Positions 25,365 to 34,704 of a DNA stretch of 64,000 nt are shown here, piece by piece. Origin of the DNA: Kozakia baliensis. GTDB taxonomy: Bacteria; Pseudomonadota; Alphaproteobacteria; Acetobacterales; Acetobacteraceae. The stretch is taken from NCBI RefSeq assembly GCF_001787335.1, contig NZ_CP014674.1, positions 124,001-188,000 of the forward strand, given 5' to 3'. The notes under the pieces are model-generated. The model was given only the letters and a program-made list of their open reading frames with translations. It did not search any database and was not told where the DNA came from. How positions within the stretch are numbered: the stretch's first letter is position 1; every line of letters begins with the position of its first letter. The translations under genes were made by a program, and so were the position numbers.

Positions 25365-27173
25365 ATGTCTGACGCCGCACTTCTTCTCGATGCCGATCCT
25401 CTCGTCCTGAACGTCCGCCAAAGCGCGGGCGGGCGGCGATGGGTCTGGCGGGACGCGGGGCTGGCCAACCTCGAAGAACGACACGGATTGGCGATTGCCC
25501 AACGTGCCGGAATCCCTGAACTACTCGGCCGTATTCTCTCCGCGCGTGGAGTCGAACTCACTCGCGCCGAGGCGTTTCTCGATCCAAGATTGCGCGATTG
25601 GTTGCCCGATCCTTCCTGCTTGCGTGGAATGGACGAAGCCGCGGCCCGTCTGGCCCAGGCCGTGCAGGAAGGGGCCTGTATCGGCGTTTTCGGCGATTAT
25701 GACGTCGATGGCGCTTGCGGCACGGCCATCATGACGGAAACGCTGCGCGAACTCGGTTGCGTGGTGCACACCCATATTCCCGATCGCCAGAAAGAAGGCT
25801 ACGGCCCCAACAAGGCGGCGTTGGAAGGGTTGCTGGCGCGTGGCGCATCGTTGCTGGTTTGCGTCGATTGCGGCACGGCGGCAGTCGATGTGCTGGATAG
25901 CTTTGCTGGGCGGGCGGATGTAATCGTGCTCGATCATCACAAGCCCGATGGCGGCGTGCTGCCGCAAGGCATCGTGGTCAATCCCAACCGTCTCGATTGC
26001 ACGTCCGGCTTAGGGATGGTGTGCGCGACAGCGGTGGCATTTCTTACGCTGGTCGCCGTGCTGCGCCAGTTGCGCCTGTCCGGTTGGTTTGCCGAACGCG
26101 CCGAACCCAACATGCTCCGTCGTCTCGATCTGGTCGCATTGGCGACGATTTGCGACGTCATGCCGTTGCGCGATCTCAACCGCGCTTTCGTCGCGCAGGG
26201 CTTGCGCATCCTTGGGCGAGGCGAGAGGCTTGGTTTGGCGACATTGGCTTCCGTGGCAGCTGTGAAGGAAGCCGCCAGCGCCATGGCCTGCGGATTCGCG
26301 CTCGGTCCGCGCATCAATGCAGGCGGGCGAATTGCTCAAGCCGATCTCGGATTACAACTTCTACTCAGCGACGATGCGTTTGAAGCGCGTTCCCTGGCCG
26401 AGAAACTCGACGAGGTGAACCGGCAGCGCCAGACGGTGGAAGCCGGTATCTTGCAGGAAGCGCAGGCCCAGGCCGAAATCCAATTGGAGGCAGGTCATGC
26501 GGTGATGTTCCTGCATGGCCCTCAATGGCATCCAGGCGTGGTCGGCATCGTGGCCGGACGTGTGAGGGAGCGCTGCAACCGCCCTGTGCTTGTGGGCGCG
26601 GAAACGGATGGCGTGATCAAAGGCTCGGCGCGCTCGGTTCCGGGTTTGGATTTGGGTGCGGCCATTATCGCCGCGCGTCAGGCCGGATTGTTGCTGACGG
26701 GGGGCGGGCACGCCATGGCCGCTGGTTTCACGCTTGAAAGCACGAAAGCGGCTGAACTGCATGCGTTTCTGGATGCGCGTTTAGGCGCGGCGCGGGAACG
26801 GCCACGTCAGGACGATCTTTTGCTCGATGGCGTGCTGACATTGCGTGGGGCTACCACGCAGGTGGCGACGCAACTGGCGCGGCTCGGACCGTTCGGGCCG
26901 GGCAATGAAGAGCCGATGTTGGCGATCAGCCGCGTGCGTTGCGTCAAAACCGAACGAATCGGCCGGGACGGCAATACGCTGCGCGTCATTCTGCAGGGCG
27001 AGGATGGCGGACGTCTGCGCGGATTGGTGTTTCGCGCAGCCGACAAGCCTTTCGCCGCCGTGTTGGAAGATGTCAGCACGCCCATGTTGCACGTTGCGGG
27101 GCATCTGCGTTGCGAGGTTTGGCAGGATCGCGAGATGTTAACTTTGTTTATTTCGGATGTTGTTGCGATTTAA
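25365..27173 (+). CDS. recJ: Single-stranded-DNA-specific exonuclease RecJ
   Basis: 5'-3' single-strand exonuclease of recombination and repair, 602 residues. The DHH-family motifs are present: FGDYDVDGACGTA (motif I), VCVDCGTAA, and LDHHKPDGGVLPQ (motif III). The DHHA1 domain is marked by GSARSVPGLDLGAAI and LLTGGGHAMAAGFTL. The C-terminal OB-fold ends the protein. The ATG at 25365 is used; a GTG nine bases earlier is an alternative, and neither has a clear ribosome-binding site. Confidence 0.95.
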   Translation: MSDAALLLDADPLVLNVRQSAGGRRWVWRDAGLANLEERHGLAIAQRAGIPELLGRILSARGVELTRAEAFLDPRLRDWLPDPSCLRGMDEAAARLAQAVQEGACIGVFGDYDVDGACGTAIMTETLRELGCVVHTHIPDRQKEGYGPNKAALEGLLARGASLLVCVDCGTAAVDVLDSFAGRADVIVLDHHKPDGGVLPQGIVVNPNRLDCTSGLGMVCATAVAFLTLVAVLRQLRLSGWFAERAEPNMLRRLDLVALATICDVMPLRDLNRAFVAQGLRILGRGERLGLATLASVAAVKEAASAMACGFALGPRINAGGRIAQADLGLQLLLSDDAFEARSLAEKLDEVNRQRQTVEAGILQEAQAQAEIQLEAGHAVMFLHGPQWHPGVVGIVAGRVRERCNRPVLVGAETDGVIKGSARSVPGLDLGAAIIAARQAGLLLTGGGHAMAAGFTLESTKAAELHAFLDARLGAARERPRQDDLLLDGVLTLRGATTQVATQLARLGPFGPGNEEPMLAISRVRCVKTERIGRDGNTLRVILQGEDGGRLRGLVFRAADKPFAAVLEDVSTPMLHVAGHLRCEVWQDREMLTLFISDVVAI

Positions 27174-27220
27174 GGGTTGACCGCCTGGGCGTGCTGGGAT
27201 ACCCACCCCTCACGCCTCCA

Positions 27221-27296
27221 GTCCCGTTCGTCTAGAGGCCTAGGACACCGCCCTTTCACGGCGGCAACACGGGTTCGAATCCCGTACGGGACGCCA
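27221..27296 (+). tRNA. tRNA-Glu (UUC)
   Basis: A full cloverleaf can be folded. The acceptor stem pairs GTCCCGT with ACGGGAC, the anticodon stem CCGCC/GGCGG encloses the loop CTTTCAC (anticodon TTC), and the T arm contains GGTTCGAAT. The 3' CCA is encoded. It reads GAA and GAG codons. Confidence 0.96.
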
Positions 27297-27381
27297 CATC
27301 TTTTGTCGATGTTGGGCAGATTTCAAATAAAAAATCAGCTATGAGTTTGGACAATCAAATTTTTGCCGGAACAATGCTGAT

Positions 27382-28197
27382 ATGAAAGTCGCCCTCGGCC
27401 AATTCGCCGTCACTTCGGACTGGCGCGTCAATCAAAAACAATGCCTGGATTATATCGCTCAAGCCAAGGCAGGCGGGGCCGATCTTCTTGTGCTGCCGGA
27501 AGGCATTCTGGCGAACGATATCAACAATCCGGAAATTCTGCCCCAGACTGCGCAACCGCTCGATGGGCCGTTCATGGAAGGGCTACGTAAGGCCGCTGAA
27601 GGCATCGTCGTTATCGGCTGCGTGAACGTGCCGGACGGAGAGGGGAAGTTCTTCAATACGCTTGTGGTGCTGCGAGAGGGGCAAATCGCGCTTCAGTATC
27701 GCAAAATCCATCTCTATGACGCCTTTACCATGCAAGAGTCCAAGCGCACGGTCGCCGGATCGGAGCCGCCGCCTGTTTTCGATGTGGCGGACATGAAGGT
27801 GGGCGTTATGACGTGTTACGACATCCGCTTCCCTGAAATCGCCCGATATCTGGCTTTAGCTGGGGCGGAGATCATCGTGGTTCCGGCCGCATGGGTGCGC
27901 GGCCCTGCCAAAGAGCGCCATTGGGAAATTATGGCGACAGCCCGTGCCATCGAAAATACCTGCTATGTCGTGGCGGTCGGTGAATGTGGGCAGCGCAATA
28001 TCGGTGCAAGCATGGTGATAGACCCGCTGGGCGTCGTCACGCTGGGGCTAGGTGAAGAACCGAGCCTCGGCTTCACGACGCTCGACCCTGCGCGAATCGC
28101 CCATGCCCGGCGCGTTCTGCCAGTGCTGCAAAATCGTCGTTTCACCGCGCCGCAACTTGCTACCGACGCTTCGCTTTTGACAAATATCAAAGGGTGA
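27382..28197 (+). CDS. Nitrilase-superfamily amidohydrolase (deaminated glutathione amidase-like)
   Basis: Carbon-nitrogen hydrolase of 271 residues with the Glu-Lys-Cys triad of the family: Glu40 (LVLPEG), Lys108 (YRKIHLYDAF) and Cys145 (GVMTCYDIRFPE). The KIHLYDAF and CYDIRFPELAR-type sequences match the Nit1/YbeM group, which removes the amide from deaminated glutathione. The specific substrate is inferred from motif context. Length is normal. It follows tRNA-Glu and precedes adhP in the same direction, 49 bp apart. Confidence 0.88.
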   Translation: MKVALGQFAVTSDWRVNQKQCLDYIAQAKAGGADLLVLPEGILANDINNPEILPQTAQPLDGPFMEGLRKAAEGIVVIGCVNVPDGEGKFFNTLVVLREGQIALQYRKIHLYDAFTMQESKRTVAGSEPPPVFDVADMKVGVMTCYDIRFPEIARYLALAGAEIIVVPAAWVRGPAKERHWEIMATARAIENTCYVVAVGECGQRNIGASMVIDPLGVVTLGLGEEPSLGFTTLDPARIAHARRVLPVLQNRRFTAPQLATDASLLTNIKG

Positions 28198-28246
28198 TTC
28201 GCGCCATCGTGCCATGGTCCGGCGAAAGTTCGGAGGAGGGCGTTTT

Positions 28247-29275
28247 ATGGCGGAAAAAATGAAAGCGGCGGTCGTTCGGGAATTCGGAAAACCGCTCGTA
28301 ATCGAAGAAGTCGATATTCCCGGAATTCGGCCCGATCAGATATTGGTCAAGGTCGATGCTTGCGGCGTATGCCATACCGATCTGCACGCCGCGCGGGGAG
28401 ATTGGCCCGCAAAGCCTAACCCGCCTTTCATTCCCGGTCATGAAGGCATTGGGCATATCGTAGCGGTCGGCAGTCAGGTCAAATACGCCAAAACCGGTGA
28501 TGTCGTCGGCGTGCCTTGGCTCTATTCGGCTTGCGGGCATTGCGAACATTGCTTGGGCGGCTGGGAAACGCTCTGCGAGAAGCAGGATGACACGGGCTAT
28601 ACGGTGAACGGATGTTTCGCCGAATATGTAGTGGCCGATCCGAATTACGTCGCGCATCTGCCCAAGAATATCGACCCGGTGAAAGTCGCGCCGCTGCTCT
28701 GCGCGGGTCTGACGGTCTATAAAGGCCTGAAGATGACCGAAGCGCGCCCTGGACAATGGGTGGCGGTTTCAGGCGTCGGCGGCTTGGGGCAAATGGCGAT
28801 CCAATATGGCGTCGCTATGGGGCTCAACGTCATTGCCGTGGACATCGATGATGAAAAGCTCGCCACCGCGAAAACGCTCGGCGCGGCGCTTACCGTGAAT
28901 GCGAAGGACACTGATCCGGCGGCTTTCGTGCATCAAAAAGTCGGCGGCGCGCATGGTGCGTTGGTGACGGCGGTGTCGAGAAGCGCTTTCTCCCAAGCCA
29001 TGGGCTATGCCCGCCGCGGTGGCACCATCGTGCTGAACGGTCTGCCGCCCGGTGATTTCCCCATTTCGATCTTCGATATGGTGATGAACGGCACCACCAT
29101 TCGCGGCTCTATCGTGGGCACGCGTCTCGATATGATCGAAGCATTGTCTTTCTTTACGGATGGCAAGGTGGAGACCGTGACGCGGACGGATAAACTCGAA
29201 AACATCAACGCTATTTTCGAGCATCTGGAAAAAGGCACGGTAGATGGGCGTATCGTCTTGGATTTTCGCAATTAA
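28247..29275 (+). CDS. adhP: Zinc-dependent alcohol dehydrogenase AdhP
   Basis: NAD-dependent alcohol dehydrogenase of 342 residues. The catalytic zinc ligands lie in CGVCHTDLHAA and GHEGIGHIV, the structural zinc in CGHCEHCLGGWETLC, and the nucleotide fold carries GVGGLGQMAIQYG. The sequence runs closely with the propanol-preferring AdhP group. The ATG at 28247 has GGAGGAGGG upstream and is preferred to 28214. It probably reoxidises NADH or handles ethanol in the cytosol, apart from the periplasmic dehydrogenases typical of acetic acid bacteria. A hairpin at 29281 follows it. Confidence 0.93.
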   Translation: MAEKMKAAVVREFGKPLVIEEVDIPGIRPDQILVKVDACGVCHTDLHAARGDWPAKPNPPFIPGHEGIGHIVAVGSQVKYAKTGDVVGVPWLYSACGHCEHCLGGWETLCEKQDDTGYTVNGCFAEYVVADPNYVAHLPKNIDPVKVAPLLCAGLTVYKGLKMTEARPGQWVAVSGVGGLGQMAIQYGVAMGLNVIAVDIDDEKLATAKTLGAALTVNAKDTDPAAFVHQKVGGAHGALVTAVSRSAFSQAMGYARRGGTIVLNGLPPGDFPISIFDMVMNGTTIRGSIVGTRLDMIEALSFFTDGKVETVTRTDKLENINAIFEHLEKGTVDGRIVLDFRN

Positions 29276-29280
29276 CAAAA

Positions 29281-29322
29281 AAGCGTTTCTCTTCCCTGCT
29301 GAGTAGGGAAGGGCGCTTCCTT
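29281..29322 (+). terminator. Probable terminator of adhP
   Basis: AAGCG and CTTCCCT pair with AGGGAAG and CGCTT around a six-base loop, with small bulges; a short T-poor tail follows. Confidence 0.5.
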
Positions 29323-29383
29323 AGCTTACCAAAGCTTCATGCGGATTTCGGCGAAGGAAGCCATTTTGTTTTCGTTTTGCTAT

Positions 29384-29398
29384 TGCGAATGGTTCTCA
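29384..29398 (+). promoter_or_regulatory. Candidate Fur operator upstream of bfd
   Basis: TGCGAATGGTTCTCA matches 12 of 15 positions of the Fur core TGAGAATCATTCTCA by eye. It lies between a plausible -35 (TTGCTA at 29377) and -10 (TTTAAT at 29401), separated by 18 bp, so a bound repressor would block the promoter. Bfd is commonly induced by iron starvation in other bacteria, which fits. Confidence 0.5.
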
Positions 29399-29437
29399 CT
29401 TTTAATACATCTATCTCATCTTGAATGGGATGGACCG

Positions 29438-29665
29438 ATGATCGTTTGCTCATGCAACGCGTTGACCAATCATGACGTTGAAGACGCTGTGCGGAAGGGG
29501 GCTTCCCGTCCACGTGAAATCTACGCTTCCAAAGGCTGCAAGGCGCAGTGCGGGAACTGTGTGCCGGGTATGGTCTGTGCGCTGAAAAGCCTGTTGCAGG
29601 CGCGTAAAACGCAGCAGACCTACGTCGCCGCGCCCGAGGCATTGCGCGCCATGGCGTCGGCCTGA
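29438..29665 (+). CDS. bfd: Bacterioferritin-associated ferredoxin Bfd
   Basis: Small [2Fe-2S] protein (75 residues) that donates electrons to bacterioferritin to release stored iron. Cluster ligands are Cys4 and Cys6 (MIVCSC) and Cys38 and Cys41 (CKAQCGNC). An in-frame start at 29339 would add 33 residues; the ATG at 29438 is right for the family. It is convergent with bfr across a shared terminator, and carries a Fur-like site at its promoter. Confidence 0.93.
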   Translation: MIVCSCNALTNHDVEDAVRKGASRPREIYASKGCKAQCGNCVPGMVCALKSLLQARKTQQTYVAAPEALRAMASA

Positions 29666-29670
29666 AAAAC

Positions 29671-29706
29671 AAAAAGCCCGAACCGTGAAGACGGTCCGGG
29701 CTTTTT
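29671..29706. terminator. Bidirectional terminator between bfd and bfr
   Basis: AAAAAGCCCG pairs with CGGGCTTTTT and an inner ACCGT/ACGGT stem closes a GAAG loop. Each strand ends in a T-run. Confidence 0.88.
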
Positions 29707-29727
29707 GCATGTTCCGAAAGGCTGGAA

Positions 29728-30219
29728 TCAGTCGGCTGTCTGATCTGGGGCCGGAGCGGAGTTGAGCTGGATATAACGCTCGATGCCGATCTGCTTGATG
29801 AGGTCGAACTGACGATCGAGGAAGTCTTCGTGCTCTTCTTCGTTGGCCAGAATCTTCAGCAGCAGATCGCGAGAGACGTAATCACGCACGCTTTCGCAAT
29901 AGGCGATGCCTTCGCGCAGATCGACCAGCGCCTTTTCTTCCAGCTTCAGGTCGCACGTCAGAATTTCTTCCACGCTCTGGCCGACTAGGATGGTGTTCAG
30001 GCGCTGAACGTTTGGCAAGCCACCGAGATAAAGGATACGCTCGATCAGCCAATCGGCGTGATGCATTTCCTCGATAGACTCGTCGTATTCTTTCTTGCCG
30101 AGCTTCGTCACGCCCCAATGGTTCAGGGTGCGGGCATGCAGAAAATACTGGTTGATCGCCGTCAGCTCGTTCGTCAGCTGGATATTGAGGTGCTCAACAA
30201 CTTTCGGGTCTTTTACCAC
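29728..30219 (-). CDS. bfr: Bacterioferritin
   Basis: Haem-binding iron-storage ferritin forming a 24-mer, 163 residues. Ligands keep E. coli numbering: Glu18, Glu51 and His54 at the ferroxidase centre and Met52 as haem ligand (IEEMHHADWLIERILYLGG). The start is GTG at 30219, with AAGGAGAA upstream; an upstream ATG at 30267 adds 16 unrelated residues. Its position opposite bfd groups storage and mobilisation in one locus. Confidence 0.95.
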   Translation of the reverse strand: MVKDPKVVEHLNIQLTNELTAINQYFLHARTLNHWGVTKLGKKEYDESIEEMHHADWLIERILYLGGLPNVQRLNTILVGQSVEEILTCDLKLEEKALVDLREGIAYCESVRDYVSRDLLLKILANEEEHEDFLDRQFDLIKQIGIERYIQLNSAPAPDQTAD

Positions 30220-30377
30220 AGGCGTTCTCCTTGAATCAGGCGGGACGTGGTCGTCATGATGACGCAAAACCAGCGCCGACTATGTTGGCAGATGAAGCAA
30301 AAAAGATATCCACCTGCAATAGTTCGGCCAAACATGAGAAACGGTGGCATTTGCGACTAGGTGTTGGGGCCGGAAAC

Positions 30378-30410
30378 AAAAACGCCCCGCCTGAGAAGGG
30401 CGGGGCGTTT
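30378..30410 (-). terminator. Rho-independent terminator of the DEAD-box gene
   Basis: A perfect AAACGCCCCGCC stem and its complement lie 30 bp after the helicase stop codon, and TTTTTG follows on the minus strand. Confidence 0.8.
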
Positions 30411-30438
30411 AAAGCCGACGAATGAACGTCCGAATTTA

Positions 30439-32226
30439 TTAGTAGCGCTTGCGGGAAGAGCCCTTGCCGCTGGCGGCCTTGCGGAACGGTGCTTTATCGC
30501 CCCGCGGCCCGCCTTTTCCACCGCCGCCGCGGCCTGCATAGCCGCTGCCGCCTTCGCGCGGCTTGCGCGGGCCGCCGCTCCGGGGTGCTGGGCCGGAAGG
30601 CGCGCTGGCAGGTTCGATCTTCGCCTCGTCCGCGTCGCTTCCCGCCACGCAGGCGCGGAAACGCTCGGCGCTGTCCGGTGCGATTTCAAACAAGGTATGA
30701 TCGCCGTTGATGCGGATGGCGCCGATCTCACGCTTGGTGACATTGCCCAGGCGGCAGATCAGTGGCACCAGCCATTTCGGATCGGCACGTTCGGAACGGC
30801 CGATGCTCAGGCTGAACCATTCCCCACCCAGGCTCTCCGCACGTGCGGGACGCTCGGCGCGGGTATGCTCGCCGCGCTCGGTGCGGGCACCACGTGCAGG
30901 AGCTTCCAACGTGACGGGGCGGATCGATTCGACGCGCGGCAGACGCGAGCTGTAGAGACGCACCAGCGCCGTCGCCAACTGGTGTGCATCATGCGCATTG
31001 GACAGACGCGCAGCCAGATCGTCCTCGGAAGCCTGAGACGGTGCGAACAGATCGGCATCCTGAAGCAGGCGCTGGGCGTCCTGCTCGTGGATGGCCTCGG
31101 CCGTCGGAACGGTTTCCCATTCCGCATTGTTGATCTTGGCTTGCATCAACAGGCGTTCGGCGCGGCGGCGCTGGTTCACCGGCACCATCAACACGCTGGT
31201 GCCCTTGCGGCCTGCGCGTCCGGTGCGGCCCGAACGGTGCAGCAATGTCGCGCCTTCGGTCGGCAAGCTTGCGTGAATGACGAGGTTCAGAGCCGGAACG
31301 TCGATACCACGCGCGGCGACGTCGGTCGCGACGCAAACACGGGCGATGCCGGAACGAAGCGATTCGATGGCGCGGGAGCGCTCGTTCTGCCCCATCTCGC
31401 CGGAGATGGCGACGGAAGCAAAGCCGCGTTCCAGCAGCGCGGCCTGCACTTGCGCGACCATGGCGCGCGTGTTGCAGAACAGCATCGCCGTCGGGCTTTC
31501 GTAATAACGCAATACGTTGACGACAGCGCGACCGAGATCGTTCGCCGCGGTCAGAACGCATTTATACGTAATGTCCGAATGCTGCTTGGCGTTGGAGGCG
31601 GTATCGATCCGCTCCGCATTCTTCTGGAAACGCCGAGCCAGGTTCGCGATCTCGCGCGCGATGGTGGCGGAAAACAGCAGGGTGCGGCGTTCGATCGGCG
31701 CGGCGTCGAGCAACTTTTCCAGTTCGTCGCGGAAGCCCAGATCGAGCATCTCGTCCGCTTCGTCCAGCACCACGGCGCGCACGCCGGAGAGATCGAGATT
31801 GCCGCGTGAGAGATGATCGCACAGACGTCCTGGCGTGCCGACGACGATATGCGCGCCGCTGGACAGCGAGCGTGCTTCGCGGCGGGCATCGGTGCCGCCG
31901 ATGCAGCTGGCGATGCGCGCACCTGTTTCGGCATAGAGCCATTGCAGTTCGGACTGCACCTGCAACGCCAATTCACGCGTCGGCGCGATGACCAGTGCCA
32001 GGGGCTTTTCAGCGTAGGGCAGGCGTTCCGCGCCTTCAGGCAGCAATGTCGGCGCAATGGCGAGGCCGAACGCCACCGTTTTGCCCGAGCCTGTCTGGGC
32101 GGAGACGAGCAGGTCGCGTTCCTCCAGGCCCGGCTGTAGCACGGCTTCCTGAACGGGCGTCGGCGTTTCATAGCCGCGCGCCGCGAGAGCGCGGCTCAAA
32201 GGGGGGGCGGTATCGGGAAAAGGCAT
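30439..32226 (-). CDS. DEAD-box RNA helicase with DbpA-like C-terminal domain
   Basis: ATP-dependent RNA helicase of 595 residues. The Q motif (GYETPTPVQEAVL), motif I (AQTGSGKT), DEAD (VVLDEADEMLDLGF), SAT (LLFSATIA) and motif VI (HRSGRTGRAGRKG) are present. Residues 455-520 (EWFSLSIGRSERADPKWLVPLICRLGNVTKREIGAIRI) match the DbpA RNA-binding domain, and the last 70 are glycine-, arginine- and lysine-rich. It probably works in ribosome assembly or cold-stress RNA remodelling. Upstream ATG at 32322 is rejected, because the family begins at MPFPDTAPPLSRAL. Confidence 0.92.
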   Translation of the reverse strand: MPFPDTAPPLSRALAARGYETPTPVQEAVLQPGLEERDLLVSAQTGSGKTVAFGLAIAPTLLPEGAERLPYAEKPLALVIAPTRELALQVQSELQWLYAETGARIASCIGGTDARREARSLSSGAHIVVGTPGRLCDHLSRGNLDLSGVRAVVLDEADEMLDLGFRDELEKLLDAAPIERRTLLFSATIAREIANLARRFQKNAERIDTASNAKQHSDITYKCVLTAANDLGRAVVNVLRYYESPTAMLFCNTRAMVAQVQAALLERGFASVAISGEMGQNERSRAIESLRSGIARVCVATDVAARGIDVPALNLVIHASLPTEGATLLHRSGRTGRAGRKGTSVLMVPVNQRRRAERLLMQAKINNAEWETVPTAEAIHEQDAQRLLQDADLFAPSQASEDDLAARLSNAHDAHQLATALVRLYSSRLPRVESIRPVTLEAPARGARTERGEHTRAERPARAESLGGEWFSLSIGRSERADPKWLVPLICRLGNVTKREIGAIRINGDHTLFEIAPDSAERFRACVAGSDADEAKIEPASAPSGPAPRSGGPRKPREGGSGYAGRGGGGKGGPRGDKAPFRKAASGKGSSRKRY

Positions 32227-32508
32227 TCGGGTCGAACTCGATAAAACTGCGCGGAAACAAATGCGCCGTGGGAAATGCTGGCGATGAGATGCAAGCAGGG
32301 CGGCGCAGGGAACGGGCTGCATAAAGAAATTGGGCTTGAAATGCCAGGAATAAAACTGCGGATGGTGAATTGTGTCCGATTTTATAAGAAATAAGCCGTC
32401 AGGATTGGAGCGGAAGCGTGCGAGGAGCGGGCATGATGGGAGTCGTACGCCAAAATCACACTTTGTCGCGCTATATGGAATTGGCGCGGAACATCATCGT
32501 CGCTTGGC

Positions 32509-34704
32509 ATGAAATGTAGTATGCGAGCCTCCATGATACGGCGCGTGACTTCATGGATCATAAATAGCTCGCTTGGGCGCAAACCCATTACCGATTGGCC
32601 GCTTGCCTGGGTATACGCACCAAGCATGAACGCCGTGGAGTTCGCAACGCGTAATACCGTTGCCTCCCTCGTGGCGTTGGCGATCGCTTTCTGGATGGAA
32701 CTCGGCGAGCCGCAATGGGCGGCGATGACGGTTTGGATCACCGCCCAGGGTTCACGCGGCGAAAGCTTGTCCAAGGGGCGCTGGCGTCTCGTCGGCACGG
32801 CCATGGGCATGATCGCCGCCGTCAGCTTGCTGGCGGCTTTTCCGCAGGCGCCCTGGCTGTTCTTTCCCGCCTTGGCGCTGTGGGCCGGGCTTTGCGCGGG
32901 CTTGGCGACGGTCGTGCATAATTTCCGCTCCTACGCCTTTGTGCTGGCCGCCTATACCTGTGCGATCATCGCCATGGGCGCGAGTTCGCAGCCCGATCAC
33001 GTCTTTCAGGTCGCCATGGCGCGTGGCACCTATATCTGCCTGGGTGTGATCTGCGAGATGGTCGCAGGCGTCGTGTTTTCCGCCTCTCTCGCGGTCAAGG
33101 CGCGCGCTTTCATGCGCACACGGCTGATTCAGGCCATTTCAAGCGCCACAGCCGCCGTTTACGATATTCTGCGGGAGGAACCGCCGCCGGAGAGCGATAT
33201 TCGGGCGGTATTCAGCCAAACCCTCACTTTGAACGACCAGATCGAGTTCACGGCGGTGGAGGTCGGGCATAACGAGCGCGCCATTCAATGCGCTTATGCC
33301 ACGATCGGTATTCTTTCGCGCATCATGTCCCGCGCGCTCGGGCTGCGTACTCGCCTGGCCTCGGTGCCCAATCGATCCGCCGTTTCTCAAGATGTCCTGA
33401 TCCGCGCCGCCGAATTTCTCGAAGCTATGCCGCAGCGGTTGAACGATCTGGAAAACGTTCACGCCGCCCGACGGCAGCTTGAGGATTTGCTGCATCTTTG
33501 CGTTCAACGCGTCCAGCAGACGCTCCAAGAAGAACATATCGAGGAAGAAGAGCAGATCGCCGTCAATGATCGCATCGCGCTTCAGGGCGTGCGCCTTCTG
33601 CTGAATGAATATCGCGACCTGCTGACCTATTTCGCCGCCGACCCGACGGAAAAACTTCGCCCCGAGGCTTACCGCCTGCGCCACATGATCAATTGGCGCG
33701 TCGCCTTTCATAACGGCACCCGTTCCACTGTCGCGATTTTGCTCGCCAGCCTGATTTGGGAAGTGACGGCGTGGCCCAACGGCGCGGCTTTCGTCTCGTT
33801 CATCGCCGTTGTCTGCGGGCGTTTCGCGACTTTCGAAAATACGGTGCTGGTCAGTAATAAATTCTTCTACGGAGCCTGCGCCGCCGCGCTTGCCTCCATC
33901 ATTCCCGTGTTTCTCATGCTTCCCGTCGCGCCTAGCTTCGGTGCGTTGGCGCTGGCGATCACCATGCCGATGTTCGTCGGCGGTCTCGCGGCGCGAAATC
34001 CGTCCACGGCGCTTCCGGCAGCTTCGTTCAGCACCTTTTTCCCGGCCCTTCTCGGGCTGGATAACCAGGGCCGCCTCAACGAATTGCAATGGTTCAACAG
34101 CACGATGGCGCTTTTGTTCGGTTTAGGTGCGGGCGTGATCGTCTTTAAATGCGTGCTGCCGTTCGATGAGCGCCGTGTTTGCTGGATTATGCGTGATCGT
34201 GCGCTCAACGGTTTGCGTCGCATCAGTCGCCTTGCCACCAAAGCGTTGGACGAGAATCGTTGGATCGGGCGCAACACCCAAAGCATGGAGCGTTTGATTC
34301 GCTACGCCGGCACCAACATCACACCGCTGATGGATACCTATCTGCATGGCACGCTCGCGGTCATGACCATCGGGCGCAATCTCATGCATTTGCGACAGAT
34401 GCAGAACGATCCGGGCCTGCCATCGGAAGCCGCGCAGATCATCCGCGAGATGTTCTCGCGTATCGCGCACCATGGCGTGACGACAAAACGCCGCGAGGCG
34501 GAGATTTATCGCACGCTCGAAGCCCTGCGCGTCATGGAGCATGAATGGCCGGATATGGAGCAGCGCCTTCTCCTGACGGACGCCATTGGCAGTCTTATGA
34601 TCGTGACCACCGAACTCGAAGGTAATGCGGCGTTCCTCGACACCAAGAAATTCGCCGCTGGCATCATGTCGTCGAATGCGGTGGCGAGCGGCACGCCGTC
34701 CTGA
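32509..34704 (+). CDS. FUSC-family membrane protein (putative aromatic-acid exporter)
   Basis: Inner-membrane protein of 731 residues with two membrane blocks, near residues 45-190 and 405-550, separated by a helical cytosolic region containing ERAIQCAYATIGILSRIM and EEHIEEEEQIAVN. This duplicated layout is typical of FUSC/AaeB/YccS proteins. RNTVASLVALAIAFWMELGEPQWAAMTVWIT is the FUSC signature. Several ATGs (32509, 32521, 32533) are possible starts. No partner membrane-fusion protein is adjacent, so export is inferred from the family. It ends one base before the convergent methyltransferase stop. The 282 bp upstream hold no feature I can support. Confidence 0.85.
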   Translation: MKCSMRASMIRRVTSWIINSSLGRKPITDWPLAWVYAPSMNAVEFATRNTVASLVALAIAFWMELGEPQWAAMTVWITAQGSRGESLSKGRWRLVGTAMGMIAAVSLLAAFPQAPWLFFPALALWAGLCAGLATVVHNFRSYAFVLAAYTCAIIAMGASSQPDHVFQVAMARGTYICLGVICEMVAGVVFSASLAVKARAFMRTRLIQAISSATAAVYDILREEPPPESDIRAVFSQTLTLNDQIEFTAVEVGHNERAIQCAYATIGILSRIMSRALGLRTRLASVPNRSAVSQDVLIRAAEFLEAMPQRLNDLENVHAARRQLEDLLHLCVQRVQQTLQEEHIEEEEQIAVNDRIALQGVRLLLNEYRDLLTYFAADPTEKLRPEAYRLRHMINWRVAFHNGTRSTVAILLASLIWEVTAWPNGAAFVSFIAVVCGRFATFENTVLVSNKFFYGACAAALASIIPVFLMLPVAPSFGALALAITMPMFVGGLAARNPSTALPAASFSTFFPALLGLDNQGRLNELQWFNSTMALLFGLGAGVIVFKCVLPFDERRVCWIMRDRALNGLRRISRLATKALDENRWIGRNTQSMERLIRYAGTNITPLMDTYLHGTLAVMTIGRNLMHLRQMQNDPGLPSEAAQIIREMFSRIAHHGVTTKRREAEIYRTLEALRVMEHEWPDMEQRLLLTDAIGSLMIVTTELEGNAAFLDTKKFAAGIMSSNAVASGTPS

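Noticed and set aside
30361-31809. Long plus-strand open frame (482 codons) opposite the DEAD-box helicase
   Set aside because: It is the GC-driven antisense shadow of a clear helicase gene, which shows all DEAD motifs; the shadow has no motif or ribosome-binding site.
33139-34089. Minus-strand frame of 316 codons within the FUSC gene
   Set aside because: The plus-strand FUSC protein explains the region; the antisense translation is arginine- and glutamate-rich, as shadows here are.
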